Shown: piece after piece, positions 28,401-41,262 of the stretch | Layout: every line of letters begins with the position of its first letter | Position numbering within the stretch: the first letter of the stretch is position 1 | NCBI GenBank assembly: GCA_949987565.1 | Contig: OX465109.1 | Location: 18,396,415-18,460,414, forward strand | Length of the DNA stretch: 64,000 nt | Reading direction: 5' to 3' | Source of the DNA: Luidia sarsii | Lineage: Eukaryota; Echinodermata; Asteroidea; Paxillosida; Luidiidae | Made by a program: the position numbers and the translations under genes | Notes under the pieces: model-generated | Told to the model about the DNA's origin: nothing | Databases searched by the model: none | What the model saw: only the letters and a program-made list of their open reading frames with translations

Positions 28401-30453
28401 CGTTGGGCAAGCACTAACTACTAAATAGATGAAGAACAAACTCAACGCGTTAGGCAAGCACTAACTACTAAATAGATGAAGAACAAACTCAACGCGTTGG
28501 GCAAGCACTAACTACTAAATAGATGAAGAACAAACTCAACGCGTTAGGCAAGCACTAACTACTAAATAGATGAAGAACAAACTCAACGCGTTAGGCAAGC
28601 ACTAACTACTAAATAGATGAAGAACAAACTCAACGCGTTAGGCAAGCACTAACTACTAAATAGATGAAGAACAAATCAACGCGTTGGGCAAGCAGGAGTT
28701 GCCAGACGAAGAGCTACACTGTGTAACTGAATACGTTGGGACTTGATGTCATGCATGGAGTGCCTGGCTTATATCCACACTCACAACCCAGGAGGTCAAT
28801 CCTTGCCACCAGTGAGTTGACCTTTGACACTGACCTTGTTGCAGATGGATGGCAGGATGCGCTCATCGTAGTCGGTTCCAAACTGTCAGAGGATTTAGGG
28901 AAGGCTCGTCTCCATGTTCACGGTCAAAAGATCTGCAAGGCAACATGGATAGAATAAGCACAGTCACTTTTCTGCCTGCAAGATTATAGCCGTGAAGAAG
29001 CACTGCACGTGTCATGGTCTATAAACTGCTAAATAGACAAAGAACAAACTCAACGCGTTGGGCAAGCACTAACTGCTAAATAGATGAAGAACAAACTCAA
29101 CGCGTAGGGCAAGCACTGTGTAACTGCCAAATAGATGAAGAACAAACTCAACGCGTTGGGCAAGCACTAACTACTAAATAGATGAATAACAAACTCAACG
29201 CGTTGGGCAAGCACTAACTACTAAATAGACGAAGAACAAACTCAACACGTTGGGCAAGCACTAACTTCTAAATAGATGAAGAACAAACTCAACGCGTTGG
29301 GCAAGCACTAACTACTAAATAGACGAAGAACAAACTCAACACGTTGGGCAAGCACTAACTACTAAATAGATGAAGAACAAACTCAACGCGTTGGGCAAGC
29401 ACTAACTACTAAATAGATGAAGAACAAACTCAACGCGTTGGGCAAGCACTAACTACTAAATAGATGAAGAACAAACTCAACGCGTTGGGCAAGCACTAAC
29501 TACTAAATAGATGAAGAAGAAACTCAACGCGTTAGGCAAGCACTAACTACTAAATAGATGAAGAACAAACTCAACGCGTTAGGCAAGCACTAACTACTAC
29601 ATGTAAATAGATGAAGAACAAACTCAACGCGTTGGGCAAGCACTAACTACTAAATAGATGAAGAACAAATCAACGCGTTGGGCAAGCAGGAGTTGCCAGA
29701 CGAAGAGCTACACTGTGTAACTGAATACGTTGGGACTTGACGTCATGCATGGAGTGCCTGGCTTATATCCACACTCACAACCCAGGAGGTCAATCCTTGC
29801 CACCAGTGAGTTGACCTTTGACACTGACCTCGTTGCAGATGGATGGCAGGATGCGCTCATCGTAGTCGGTTCCAAACTGTCAGAGGATTTAGGGAAGGCT
29901 CGTCTCCATGTTCACGGTCAAAAGATCTGCAAGGCAACATGGATAGAATAAGCACAGTCACTTTTCTGCCTGCAAGATTATAGCCGTGAAGAAGCACTGC
30001 ACGTGTCATGATCTATAAACTGCTAAATAGACAAAGAACAAACTCAACGCGTTGGGCAAGCACTAACTGCTAAATAGATGAAGAACAAACTCAACGCGTA
30101 GGGCAAGCACTGTGTAACTGCCAAATAGATGAAGAACAAACTCAACGCGTTGGGCAAGCACTAACTACTAAATAGATGAATAACAAACTCAACGCGTTGG
30201 GCAAGCACTAACTACTAAATAGACGAAGAACAAACTCAACACGTTGGGCAAGCACTAACTTCTAAATAGATGAAGAACAAACTCAACGCGTTGGGCAAGC
30301 ACTAACTACTAAATAGATGAAGAACAAACTCAACGCGTTGGGCAAGCACTAACTACTAAATAGATGAAGAACAAACTCAACGCGTTAGGCAAGCACTAAC
30401 TACTAAATAGATGAAGAACAAACTCAACGCGTTGGGTAAGCACTAACTACTAA
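12560..30453 (+). repeat. Block duplication, offset 11,833 bp (about 12,560-18,620 and 24,393-30,453)
   Basis: Five consecutive cassettes (12,694, 13,458, 15,628, 16,903, 17,897) recur at 24,527, 25,291, 27,461, 28,736 and 29,730 with a constant 11,833-bp offset. Shared rare states include the FDS amino-acid allele, the DTL allele with its CA-deleted E-box, and the AAGCGCTGACTAC monomer. A private change in the left copy (TGC to TGG in the 12,694 cassette) shows some divergence since the duplication. Confidence 0.88.
15370..21930 (+). repeat. Tandem block duplication, offset 3,303-3,350 bp (about 15,370-18,620 and 18,720-21,930)
   Basis: Cassettes 15,628, 16,903 and 17,897 recur at 18,978, 20,206 and 21,200. 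The offset changes from 3,350 to 3,303, exactly one 47-bp monomer; the extra monomer in the left copy is near 16,350 (ACTACTGAATAG). Both copies carry the AAGTGAACAAACTC monomer, the GTTCGGCAAGC monomer and the TGATGTCA cassette allele. The same segment occurs a third time from about 27,200. Confidence 0.85.
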
Positions 30454-33110
30454 ATAGATGAAAAACAAACTCAACGCGTTGGGCAAGCACTAACTACTAA
30501 ATAGACGAAGAACAAACTCAACACGTTGGGCAAGCACTAACTACTAAATAGATGAAGAACAAACTCAACGCGTTGGGCAAGCACTAACTACTAAATAGAC
30601 GAAGAACAAACTCAAGTGTTGGGCAAGCACTAACTACTAAATAGATGAAGAACAAACTCTACGCATTAGGCAAGCACTAACTACTAAATAGATGAAGAAC
30701 AAACTCAACGCGTTGGGCAAGCACTAACTACTAAATAGATGAAGAACAAACTCAACGCGTTGGGCAAGCACTTACTACTAAATAGATGAAGAACAAAGTC
30801 AACAAACTCAACGTGTTGGGCAAGCACTAACTACTAAATACAGTAGATGAAGAACAAACTCAACGCGTTATGCAAGCACTAACTGCTAAATAGATGAAGA
30901 ACAAACTCAACGCGTTAGGCAAGCACTAACTACTAAATAGATGAAGAACAAATCAACGCGTTGGGCAAGCAGGATCTGCCAGACGAAGAGCTACACTGTG
31001 TAACTGAATACGTTGATACTTGACGTCATGCATGGAGTGCCTGGCTTATATCCACACTCACAACCCAGGAGGTCAATCCTTGCCACCAGTGAGTTGACCT
31101 TTGACACTGACCTCGTTGCAGATGGATGGCAGGATCCGCTCATCGTAGTCGGTTCCAAACTGTCAGAGGATTTAGGGAAGGCTCGTCTCCATGTTCACGG
31201 TCAAAAGATCTGCAAGGCAACATGGATAGAATAAGCAGAGTCACTTTTCTGCCTGAAAGATTATAGCCGTGAAGAAGCACTGCACGTGTCAAGGTCTATA
31301 AACTGCTAAATAGACGAAGAACAAACTCAACGCGTTGGGCAAGCACTAACTACTAAATAGACGAAGAACAAACTCAACACGTTGGGCAAGCACTAACTAC
31401 TAAATAGATGAAGAACAAACTCAACGCGTTAGGCAAGCACTAACTACTACATGTAAATAGATGAAGAACAAACTCAACGCGTTGGGCAAGCACTAACTAC
31501 TAAATAGATGAAGAACAAACTCAACGCGTTGGGCAAGCACTAACTACTAAATAGATGAAGAACAAAGTCAACAAACTCAACGTGTTGGGCAAGCACTAAC
31601 TACTAAATAGATGAAAGACAAACTCAACGCGTTAGGCAAGCACTAACTGCTAAATAGATGAAGAACAAACTCAACGCGTTAGGCTAGCACTAACTACTAA
31701 ATAGATGAAGAACAAATCAACGCGTTGGGCAAGCAGGATCTGCCAGACGAAGAGCTACACTGTGTAACTGAATACGTTGGGACTTGACGTCATGCATGGA
31801 GTGCCTGGCTTATATCCACACTCACAACCCAGGAGGTCAATCCTTGCCACCAGTGAGTTGACCTTTGACACTGACCTCGTTGCAGATGGATGGCAGGATG
31901 CGCTCATCGTAGTCGGTTCCAAACTGTCAGAGGATTTAGGGAAGGCTCGTCTCCATGTTCACGGTCAAAAGATCTGCAAGGCAACATGGATAGAATAAGC
32001 ACATTCACTTTTCTGCCTGCAAGATTAAAGCCGTGAAGAAGCACTGCACGTGACAAGGTCTATAAACTGCTTAATAGACGAAGAACAAACTCAACGCGTT
32101 GGGCAAGCACTAACTGCTAAATAGATGAAGAACAAACTCAACGCGTTGGGCAAGCACTGTGTAACTGCCAAATAGATGAAGAACAAACTCAACGCGTTGG
32201 GCAAGCACTAACTACTAAATAGATGAAGAACAAACTCAACGCGTTGGGCAAGCACTAACTACTAAATAGATGAAGAACAAACTCAACGCGTTAGGCAAGC
32301 ACTAACTACTAAATAGATGAAGAACAAATCAACGCGTTGGGCAAGCAGGAGTTGCCAGACGAAGAGCTACACTGTGTAACTGAATACGTTGGGACTTGAT
32401 GTCATGCATGGAGTGCCTGGCTTATATCCACACTCACAACCCAGGAGGTCAATCCTTGCCACCAGTGAGTTGACCTTTGACACTGACCTTGTTGCAGATG
32501 GATGGCAGGATGCGCTCATCGTAGTCGGTTCCAAACTGTCAGAGGATTTAGGGAAGGCTCGTCTCCATGTTCACGGTCAAAAGATCTGCAAGGCAACATG
32601 GATAGAATAAGCACAGTCACTTTTCTGCCTGCAAGATTATAGCCGTGAAGAAGCACTGCACGTGTCATGGTCTATAAACTGCTAAATAGACGAAGAACAA
32701 ACTCAACGCGTTGGGCAAGCACTGTGTAACTGCCAAATAGATGAAGAACAAACTCAACGCGTTGGGCAAGCACTAACTACTAAATAGATGAAGAACAAAC
32801 TCAACGCGTTGGGCAAGCACTAACTACTAAATAGATGAAGAACAAAGTCAACAAACTCAACGTGTTGGGCAAGCACTAACTACTAAATAGATGAAGAACA
32901 AACTCAACGCGTTAGGCAAGCACTAACTGCTAAATAGATGAAGAACAAACTCAACGCGTTAGGCAAGCACTAACTACTAAATAGATGAAGAACAAATCAA
33001 CGCGTTGGGCAAGCAGGATCTGCCAGACGAAGAGCTACACTGTGTAACTGAATACGTTGGGACTTGACGTCATGCATGGAGTGCCTGGCTTATATCCACA
33101 CTTACAACCC
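18980..33110 (+). repeat. Block duplication, offset 8,530 bp (about 18,980-24,580 and 27,463-33,110)
   Basis: Cassettes 20,206, 21,200, 22,483, 23,247, 23,859 and 24,527 recur at 28,736, 29,730, 31,013, 31,777, 32,389 and 33,057, each 8,530 bp later. The 18,978/27,461 pair is offset by 8,483, one monomer less. Both copies hold the two-base change GTTGATACTT and the CCG allele (22,483 and 31,013), and the short 612-bp and 668-bp intervals. Similarity fails inside the last cassette (24,527 versus 33,057), which marks the breakpoint. Confidence 0.88.
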
Positions 33111-36100
33111 AGGAGGTCAATCCTTGCCACCAGTGAGTTGACCTTTGACACTGACCTTGTTGCATATGGATGGCAGGATGCGCTTATCGTAGTCGGTTCC
33201 AAACTGTCAGAGGATTTAGGGAAGGCTCGTCTCCATGTTCACGGTCAAAAGATCTGCAAGGCAACATGGATAGAATAAGCAGAGTCACTTTTCTGCCTGC
33301 AATATTAAAGCCGTGAAGAAGCACTGCACGTGTCAAGGTCTATAAACTGCTAAATAGACGAAGAACAAACTCAACGCGTTGGGCAAGCACTAACTGCTAA
33401 ATAGATGAAGAACAAACTCAACGCGTTGGGCAAGCACTGTGTAACTGCCAAATAGATGAAGAACAAACTCAACGCGTTGGGCAAGCACTAACTACTAAAT
33501 AGATGAAGAACAAACTCAACGCGTTAGGCAAGCACTAACTACTAAATAGATGAAGAACAAACTCAACGCGTTGGGCAAGCACTAACTACTAAATAGATGA
33601 AGAACAAACTCAACGCGTTGGGCAAGCACTAACTACAAAATAGATGAAGAACAAACTCAACGCATTAGGCAAGCACTAACTGCTAAATAGATGAAGAACA
33701 AACTCAACGCGTTAGGCAAGCACTAACTACTAAATAGATGAAGAACAAATCAACGCGTTGGGCAAGCAGGATTTGCCAGACGAAGAGCTACACTGTGTAA
33801 CTGAATACGTTGGGACTTGACGTCATGCATGGAGTGCCTGGCTTATATCCACACTCACAACCCAGGAGGTCAATCCTTGCCACCATTGAGTTGACCTTTG
33901 ACACTGACCTTGTTGCAGATGGATGGCAGGATGCGCTCATCGTAGTCGGTTCCAAACTGTCAGAGGATTTAGGAAAGGCTCGTCTCCATGTTCACGGTCA
34001 AAAGATCTGCAAGGCAACATGGATAGAATAAGCACAGTCACTTTTCTGCCTGCAAGATTATAGCCGTGAAGAAGCACTGCACGTGTCATGGTCTATAAAC
34101 TGCAAAATAGACGAAGAACAAACTCAACGCGTTGGGCAAGCACTAACTGCTAAATAGATGAAGAACTAACTCAACGCGTTGGGCAAGCACTGTGTAACTG
34201 CCAAATAGATGCAGAACAAACTCAACGCGTTGGGCAAGCACTAACTACTAAATAGATGAAGAACAAACTCAACGCGTTGGGCAAGCACTAACTACTAAAT
34301 AGATGAAGAACAAACTCAACGCGTTGGGCAAGCACTAACTACTAAATAGATGAAGAACAAACTCAACGCGTTAGGCAAGCACTAACTACTAAATAGATGA
34401 AGAACAAACTCAACGCGTTAGGCAAGCACTAACTACTAAATAGATGAAGAACAAACTCAACGCGTTAGGCAAGCACTAACTGCTAAATAGATGAAGAACA
34501 AACTCAACACGTTCGGCAAGCACTAACTACTAAATAGATGAAGAACAAACTCAACGCGTTGGGCAAGCACTGTGTAACTGCCAAATAGATGAAGAACAAA
34601 CTCAACGCGTTGGGCAAGCACTAACTACTAAATAGATGAAGAACAAACTCAACGCGTTGGGCAAGCACTAACTACTAAATAGACGAAGAACAAACTCAAC
34701 ACGTTGGGCAAGCACTAACTACTAAATAGATGAAGAACAAACTCAACGCGTTGGGCAAGCACTAACTACTAAATAGATGAAGAACAAACTCAACGCGTTG
34801 GGCAAGCACTAACTACTAAATAGATGAAGAACAAACTCAACGTGTTAGGCAAGCACTAACTACTAAATAGATGAAGAACAAACTAAACGCGTTGGGCAAG
34901 CACTAACTACTAAATAGATGAAGAACAAACTCAACGCGTTGGGCAAGCACTAACTACTAAATAGATGAAGAACAAACTCAACGTGTTGGGCAAGCACTAA
35001 CTACTAAATAGATGAAGAACAAAGTCAACAAACTCAACGTGTTGGGCAAGCACTAACTACTAAAAAGATGAAGAACAAACTCAACGCGTTAGGCAAGCAC
35101 TAACTGCTAAATAGATGAAGAACAAACTCAACGCGTTAGGCAAGCACTAACTACTAAATAGATGAAGAACAAATCAACGCGTTGGGCAAGCAGGATCTGC
35201 CAGACGAAGAGCTACACTGTGTAACTGAATACGTTGGGACTTGACGTCATGCATGGAGTGCCTGGCTTATATCCACACTCACAACCCAGGAGGTCAATCC
35301 TTGCCACCAGTGAGTTGACCTTTGACACTGACCTCCTTGCAGATGGTTGGCAGGATGCGCTCATCGTAGTCGGTTCCAAACTGTCAGAGGATTTAGGGAA
35401 GGCTCGTCTCCATGTCACGGTCAAAAGATCTGCAAGGCAACATGGATAGAATAAGCACAGTCACTTTTCTGCCTGCAAGATTAAAGCCGTGAAGAAGCAC
35501 TGCACGTGTCAAGGTCTATAAACTGCTAAATAGACGAAGAACAAACTCAAAGCGTTGGGCAAGCACTAACTGCTAAATAGATGAAGAACAAACTCAACGC
35601 GTTGGGCAAGCACTGTGTAACTGCCAAATAGATGAAGAACAAACTCAACGCGTTGGGCAAGCACTAACTACTAAATAGATGAAGAACAAACTCAACGCGT
35701 TAGGCAAGCACTAACTACTAAATAGATGAAGAACAAACTCAACGCGTTAGGCAAGCACTAACTACTAAATAGATGAAGAACAAACTCAACGCGTTAGGCA
35801 AGCACTAACTGCTAAATAGATGAAGAACAAACTCAACGCGTTAGGCAAGCACTAACTACTAAATAGATGAAGAACAAATCAACGCGTTGGGCAAGCAGGA
35901 TTTGCCAGACGAAGAGCTACACTGTGTAACTGAATACGTTGGGACTTGACGTCATGCATGGAGTGCCTGGCTTATATCCACACTCACAACCCAGGAGGTC
36001 AATCCTTGCCACCAGTGAGTTGACCTTTGACACTGACCTTGTTGCAGATGGATGGCAGGATGCGCTCATCGTAGTCGGTTCCAAACTGTCAGAGGATTTA

Positions 36101-39100
36101 GGGAAGGCTCGTCTCCATGTTCACGGTCAAAAGATCTGCAAGGCAACATGGATAGAATAAGCACAGTCACTTTTCTGCCTGCAAGATTATAGCCGTGAAG
36201 AAGCACTGCACGTGTCATGGTCTATAAACTGCTAAATAGACAAAGAACAAACTCAACGCGTTGGGCAAGCACTAACTGCTAAATAGATGAAGAAGAAACT
36301 CAACGCGTTAGGCAAGCACTGTGTAACTGCCAAATAGATGAAGAACAAACTCAACGCGTTGGGCAAGCACTAACTACTAAATAGATGAAGAACAAACTCA
36401 ACGCGTTGGGCAAGCACTAACTACTAAATAGACGAAGAAGAAACTCAACACGTTGGGCAAGCACTAACTACTAAATAGATGAAGAACAAACTCAACTCGT
36501 TGGGCAAGCACTAACTACTAAATAGATGAAGAACAAACTCAACGCGTTGGGCAAGCACTAACTACTAAATAGACGAAGAACAAACTCAACACGTTGGGCA
36601 AGCACTAACTACTAAATAGATGAAGAACAAACTCAATGCGTTGGGCAAGCACTAACTACTAAATAGACGAAGAACAAACTCAACGCGTTGGGCAAGCACT
36701 AACTACTAAATAGATGAAGAACAAACTCAACGCGTTAGGCAAGCACTAACTACTAAATAGATGAAGAACAAACTCAACGCGTTGGGCAAGCACTAACTAC
36801 TAAATAGATGAAGAACAAACTCAACGCGTTGGGCAAGCACTAACTACTAAATAGATGAAGAACAAAGTCAACAAACTCAACGTGTTGGGCAAGCACTAAC
36901 TACTAAATAGATGAAGAACAAACTCAACGCGTTAGGCAAGCACTAACTGCTAAATAGATGAAGAACAAACTCAACGCGTTAGGCAAGCACTAACTACTAA
37001 ATAGATGAAGAACAAATCAACGCGTTGGGCAAGCAGGATCTGCCAGACGAAGAGCTACACTGTGTAACTGAATACGTTGGGACTTGACGTCACGCATGGA
37101 GTGCCTGGCTTATATCCACACTTACAACCCAGGAGGTCAATCCTTGCCACCAGTGAGTTGACCTTTGACACTGACCTTGTTGCAGATGGATGGCAGGATG
37201 CGCTTATCGTAGTCGGTTCCAAACTGTCAGAGGATTTAGGGAAGGCTCGTCTCCATGTTCACGGTCAAAAGATCTGCAAGGCAACATGGATAGAATAAGC
37301 AGAGTCACTTTTCTGCCTGCAAGATTATAGCCGTGAAGAAGCACTGCACGTGTCAAGGTCTATAAACTGCTAAATAGACGAAGAACAAACTCAACGCGTT
37401 GGGCAAGCACTAACTGCTAAATAGATGAAGAACAAACTCAACGCGTTGGGCAAGCACTGTGTAACTGCCAAATAGATGAAGAACAAACTCAACGCGTTGG
37501 GCAAGCACTAACTACTAAATAGATGAAGAACAAACTCAACCCGTTGGGCAAGCACTAACTACTAAATAGACGAAGAACAAACTCAACACGTTGGGCAAGC
37601 ACTAACTACAAAATAGATGAAGAACAAACTCAACGCGTTGGGCAAGCACTAACTACTAAATAGACGAAGAACAAACTCAACGCGTTGGGCAAGCACTAAC
37701 TACTAAATAGATGAAGAACAAACTCAACGCGTTGGGCAAGCACTAACTACTAAATAGATGAAGAACAAACTCAACGCATTAGGCAAGCACTAACAGCTAA
37801 ATAGATGAAGAACAAACTCAACGCGTTAGGCAAGCACTAACTACTAAATAGATGAAGAACAAATCAACGCGTTGGGCAAGCAGGATTTGCCAGACGAAGA
37901 GCTACACTGTGTAACTGAATACGTTGGGACTTGACGTCATGCATGGAGTGCCTGGCTTATATCCACACTCACAACCCAGGAGGTCAATCCTTGCCACCAG
38001 TGAGTTGACCTTTGACACTGACCTTGTTGCAGATGGATGGCAGGATGCGCTCATCGTAGTCGGTTCCAAACTGTCAGAGGATTTAGGGAAGGCTCGTCTC
38101 CATGTTCACGGTCAAAAGATCTGCAAGGCAACATGGATAGAATAAGCACAGTCACTTTTCTGCCTGCAAGATTATAGCCGTGAAGAAGCACTGCACGTGT
38201 CATGGTCTATAAACTGCAAAATAGACGAAGAACAAACTCAACGCGTTGGGCAAGCACTAACTGCTAAATAGATGAAGAACAAACTCAACGCGTTGGGCAA
38301 GCACTGTGTAACTGCCAAATAGATGAAGAACAAACTCAACGCGTTGGGCAAGCACTAACTACTAAATAGATGAAGAACAAACTCAACGCGTTGGGCAAGC
38401 ACTAACTACTAAATAGACGAAGAACAAACTCAACGCGTTAGGCAAGCACTAACTACTAAATAGATGAAGAACAAACTCAACGCGTTGGGCAAGCACTAAC
38501 TACTAAATAGACGAAGAACAAACTCAACGCGTTAGGCAAGCACTAACTACTAAATAGACGAAGAACAAACTCAACGCGTTGGGCAAGCACTAACTACTAA
38601 ATAGATGAAGAACAAACTCAACGCGTTGGGCAAGCACTAACTACTAAATAGACGAAGAACAAACTCAGCGCGTTAGGCAAGCACTAACTACTAAATAGAT
38701 GAAGAACAAACTCAACGCGTTGGGCAAGCACTAACTACTAAATAGACGAAGAACAAACTCAACGCGTTGGGCAAGCACTAACTACTAAATAGACGAAGAA
38801 CAAACTCAACACGTTGGGCAAGCACTAACTACTAAATAGATGAAGAACAAACTCAACGCGTTGGGCAAGCACTAACTACTAAATAGATGAAGAACAAAGT
38901 GAACAAACTCAACGTGTTGGGCAAGCACTAACTACAATACAGATGAAGAACAAACTCAACACGTTAGGCAAGCACTAACTGCTAAATAGATGAAGAACAA
39001 ACTCAACGCGTTGGGCAAGCACTAACTACTAAATAGATGAAGAACAAACTCAACGCGTTGGGCAAGCACTAACTACTAAATAGATGAAGAACAAACTCAA

Positions 39101-40279
39101 CGCGTTGGGCAAGCACTAACTACTAAATAGATGAAGAACAAACTCAACGCGTTAGGCAAGCACTAACTACTAAATAGATGAAGAACAAACTCAACGCGTT
39201 AGGCAAGCACTAACTACTAAATAGATGAAGAACAAACTCAACGCGTTAGGCAAGCACTAACTGCTAAATAGATGAAGAACAAACTCAACGCGTTCGGCAA
39301 GCACTAACTACTAAATAGACGAAGAACAAACTCAACGCGTTGGGCAAGCACTAACTACTAAATAGATGAAGAACAAACTCAACGCGTTAGGCAAGCACTA
39401 ACTACTAAATAGATGAAGAACAAACTCAACGCGCTGGGCAAGCACTAACTACTAAATAGACGAAGAACAAACTCAACGCGTTAGGCAAGCACTAACTACT
39501 AAATAGATGAAGAACAAACTCAACGCGTTAGGCAAGCACTAACTACTAAATAGACGAAGAACAAACTCAACGCGTTGGGCAAGCACTAACTACTAAATAG
39601 ATGAAGAACAAACTCAACGCGTTGGGCAAGCACTAACTACTAAATAGATGAAGAACAAACTCAACGCGTTAGGCAAGCACTAACTACTAAATAGATGAAG
39701 AACAAACTCAACGCGTTGGGCAAGCACTAACTACTAAATAGATGAAGAACAAACTCAACGCGTTGGGCAAGCACTAACTACTAAATAGATGAAGAACAAA
39801 GTGAACAAACTCAACGTGTTGGGCAAGCACTAACTACTAAATAGATGAAGAACAAACTCAACGCGTTAGGCAAGCACTAACTGCTAAATAGATGAAGAAC
39901 AAACTCAACGCGTTAGGCAAGCACTAACTACTAAATAGATGAAGAACAAATCAACGCGTTGGGCAAGCAGGATCTGCCAGACGAAGAGCTACACTGTGTA
40001 ACTGAATACGTTGGGACTTGACGTCATGCATGGAGTGCCTGGCTTATATCCACACTCACAACCCAGGAGGTCAATCCTTGCCACCAGTGAGTTGACCTTT
40101 GACACTGACCTTGTTGCAGATGGATGGCAGGATGCGCTCATCGTAGTTGGTGCCAAACTGTCAGAGGATTTAGGGAAGGCTCGTCTCCATGTTCAGATCT
40201 GCAAGGCAACATGGATAGAATAAGCACAGTCACTTTTCTGCCTGCAAGATTATAGCTGTGAAGAAGCACTGCACATGTA

Positions 40280-41262
40280 AAGGTCTAAGAGAGCTTGACA
40301 CCATCACATGGAGGCAGAGGTTATTACAAGGAGGTACATGTACATGTAGAGGTAAATGTAGAGGCAGGGATAAAGGTAGAGGTAGAGGCAGAAACAGCGG
40401 CACAGGAACAAATGGAGACCCAGACAGAGACAGAGGCACAGGCAGAGACCAAGACAGAAGAAAATGTAGAGGCAGAGGAAGAAACAGAGATAGAGACCCA
40501 GACAGAAGAAGAGGGAGAGGTAGAGGCAGATACAGAGACCCAGACAGAAGAAGAGGGAGGGTTAGAGGCAGAGGAAGAGACAGAGATAGAGACCCAGACA
40601 GAAGAAGAGGGAGAGGTAGAGGCAGAGGAAGAGACAGAGATAGAGACCCAGACAGAAGAAGAGGGAGAGGTAGAGGCAGAGGAAGAGACAGAGATAGAGC
40701 CAGACAGAAGAAGAGGGAGAGGCAGAAGCAGAGGAAGAGACAGAGATAGAGACCCAGACAGAAGAAGAGGGAGAGGTAGAGGCAGAGGAAGAGACAGAGA
40801 TAGAGACCCAGACAGAAGAAGAGGGAGAGGTAGAGGCAGAGGAAGAGACAGAGATAGAGACCCAGACAGAAGAAGAGGGAGAGGTAGAGGCACAGGAAGA
40901 GACAGAGATAGAGACCCAGACAGAAGAAGAGGGAGGGGTAGAGGCAGAGGAAGAGACAGAGATAGAGACCCAGACAGAAGAAGAGGGAGGGGTAGAGGCA
41001 GAGGAAGAGACAGAGATAGAGACCCAGACATAAGAAGAGGGAGGGGTAAAGGCAGAGGAAGAGACATAGATAGAGACCCAGACAGAAGAAGAGAGAGAGG
41101 TAGAGGCAGAGGAAGAGACAGAGATAGAGACCCAGATAGAAGAGGGAGAGGTAGAGGCAGAGACAGTGGCACAGGCAGAGATAGAGACCAATACATAAGC
41201 GGCAGAAATAGACAGAGACAAAAGGAGAGGCCGAGATTGAAGAAGGAGAGGCATGCTACATA
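40280..41262 (+). repeat. Purine-strand minisatellite, 54-bp unit
   Basis: The plus strand is almost all A and G with sparse C and T. From about 40,480 to 41,150 it repeats with a 54-bp period (GACCCAGACAGAAGAAGAGG at 40,751 and again from 40,805). The first 150 bases are looser AGAGGY hexamers. Because 54 is a multiple of three and the purine strand lacks stop codons, frames stay open on both strands. One plus frame (40,295-41,263, 322 codons) reads Glu/Thr-rich 18-residue units, then Arg/Asp/Gly-rich ones such as DPDRRRGRGRGRGRDRDR, after a unit shortened by 2 bases near 40,698. That frame switch argues against a selected protein. The tract begins inside the last cassette and ends where monomers resume, so it is inserted in, or native to, the array edge. 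Confidence 0.9.

Larger units (their letters stand above)
286..40285 (+). repeat. ~330-bp cassette, 36 copies embedded in the 47-bp array
   Basis: A non-satellite segment recurs 36 times, always in the same orientation. Copy 1 spans about 286-614. The cassette frame (TTG codon) starts at 327, 2546, 4250, 5244, 6527, 7291, 8288, 9052, 10,417, 11,411, 12,694, 13,458, 15,628, 16,903, 17,897, 18,978, 20,206, 21,200, 22,483, 23,247, 23,859, 24,527, 25,291, 27,461, 28,736, 29,730, 31,013, 31,777, 32,389, 33,057, 33,810, 35,234, 35,939, 37,077, 37,924 and 40,011. Each copy runs from about 41 bases before to 287 after that point; the last is cut short. The monomer just left of nearly every copy has lost one C (AACAAATCAACG), or in three copies reads TTAGGTAAGCAGG, so cassette and flank amplified together. 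Sub-types share tail changes, such as TCTCCCTGAAAG (6527, 8288, 12,694, 24,527) and CAATATTAAAG (7291, 9052, 15,628, 18,978, 27,461, 33,057). Confidence 0.95.

Noticed and set aside
35212..35424. Minus-strand 70-codon frame in a cassette
   Set aside because: Antisense shadow of the cassette; it opens only because of the base loss in that copy and is not shared as an intact frame with a start elsewhere.
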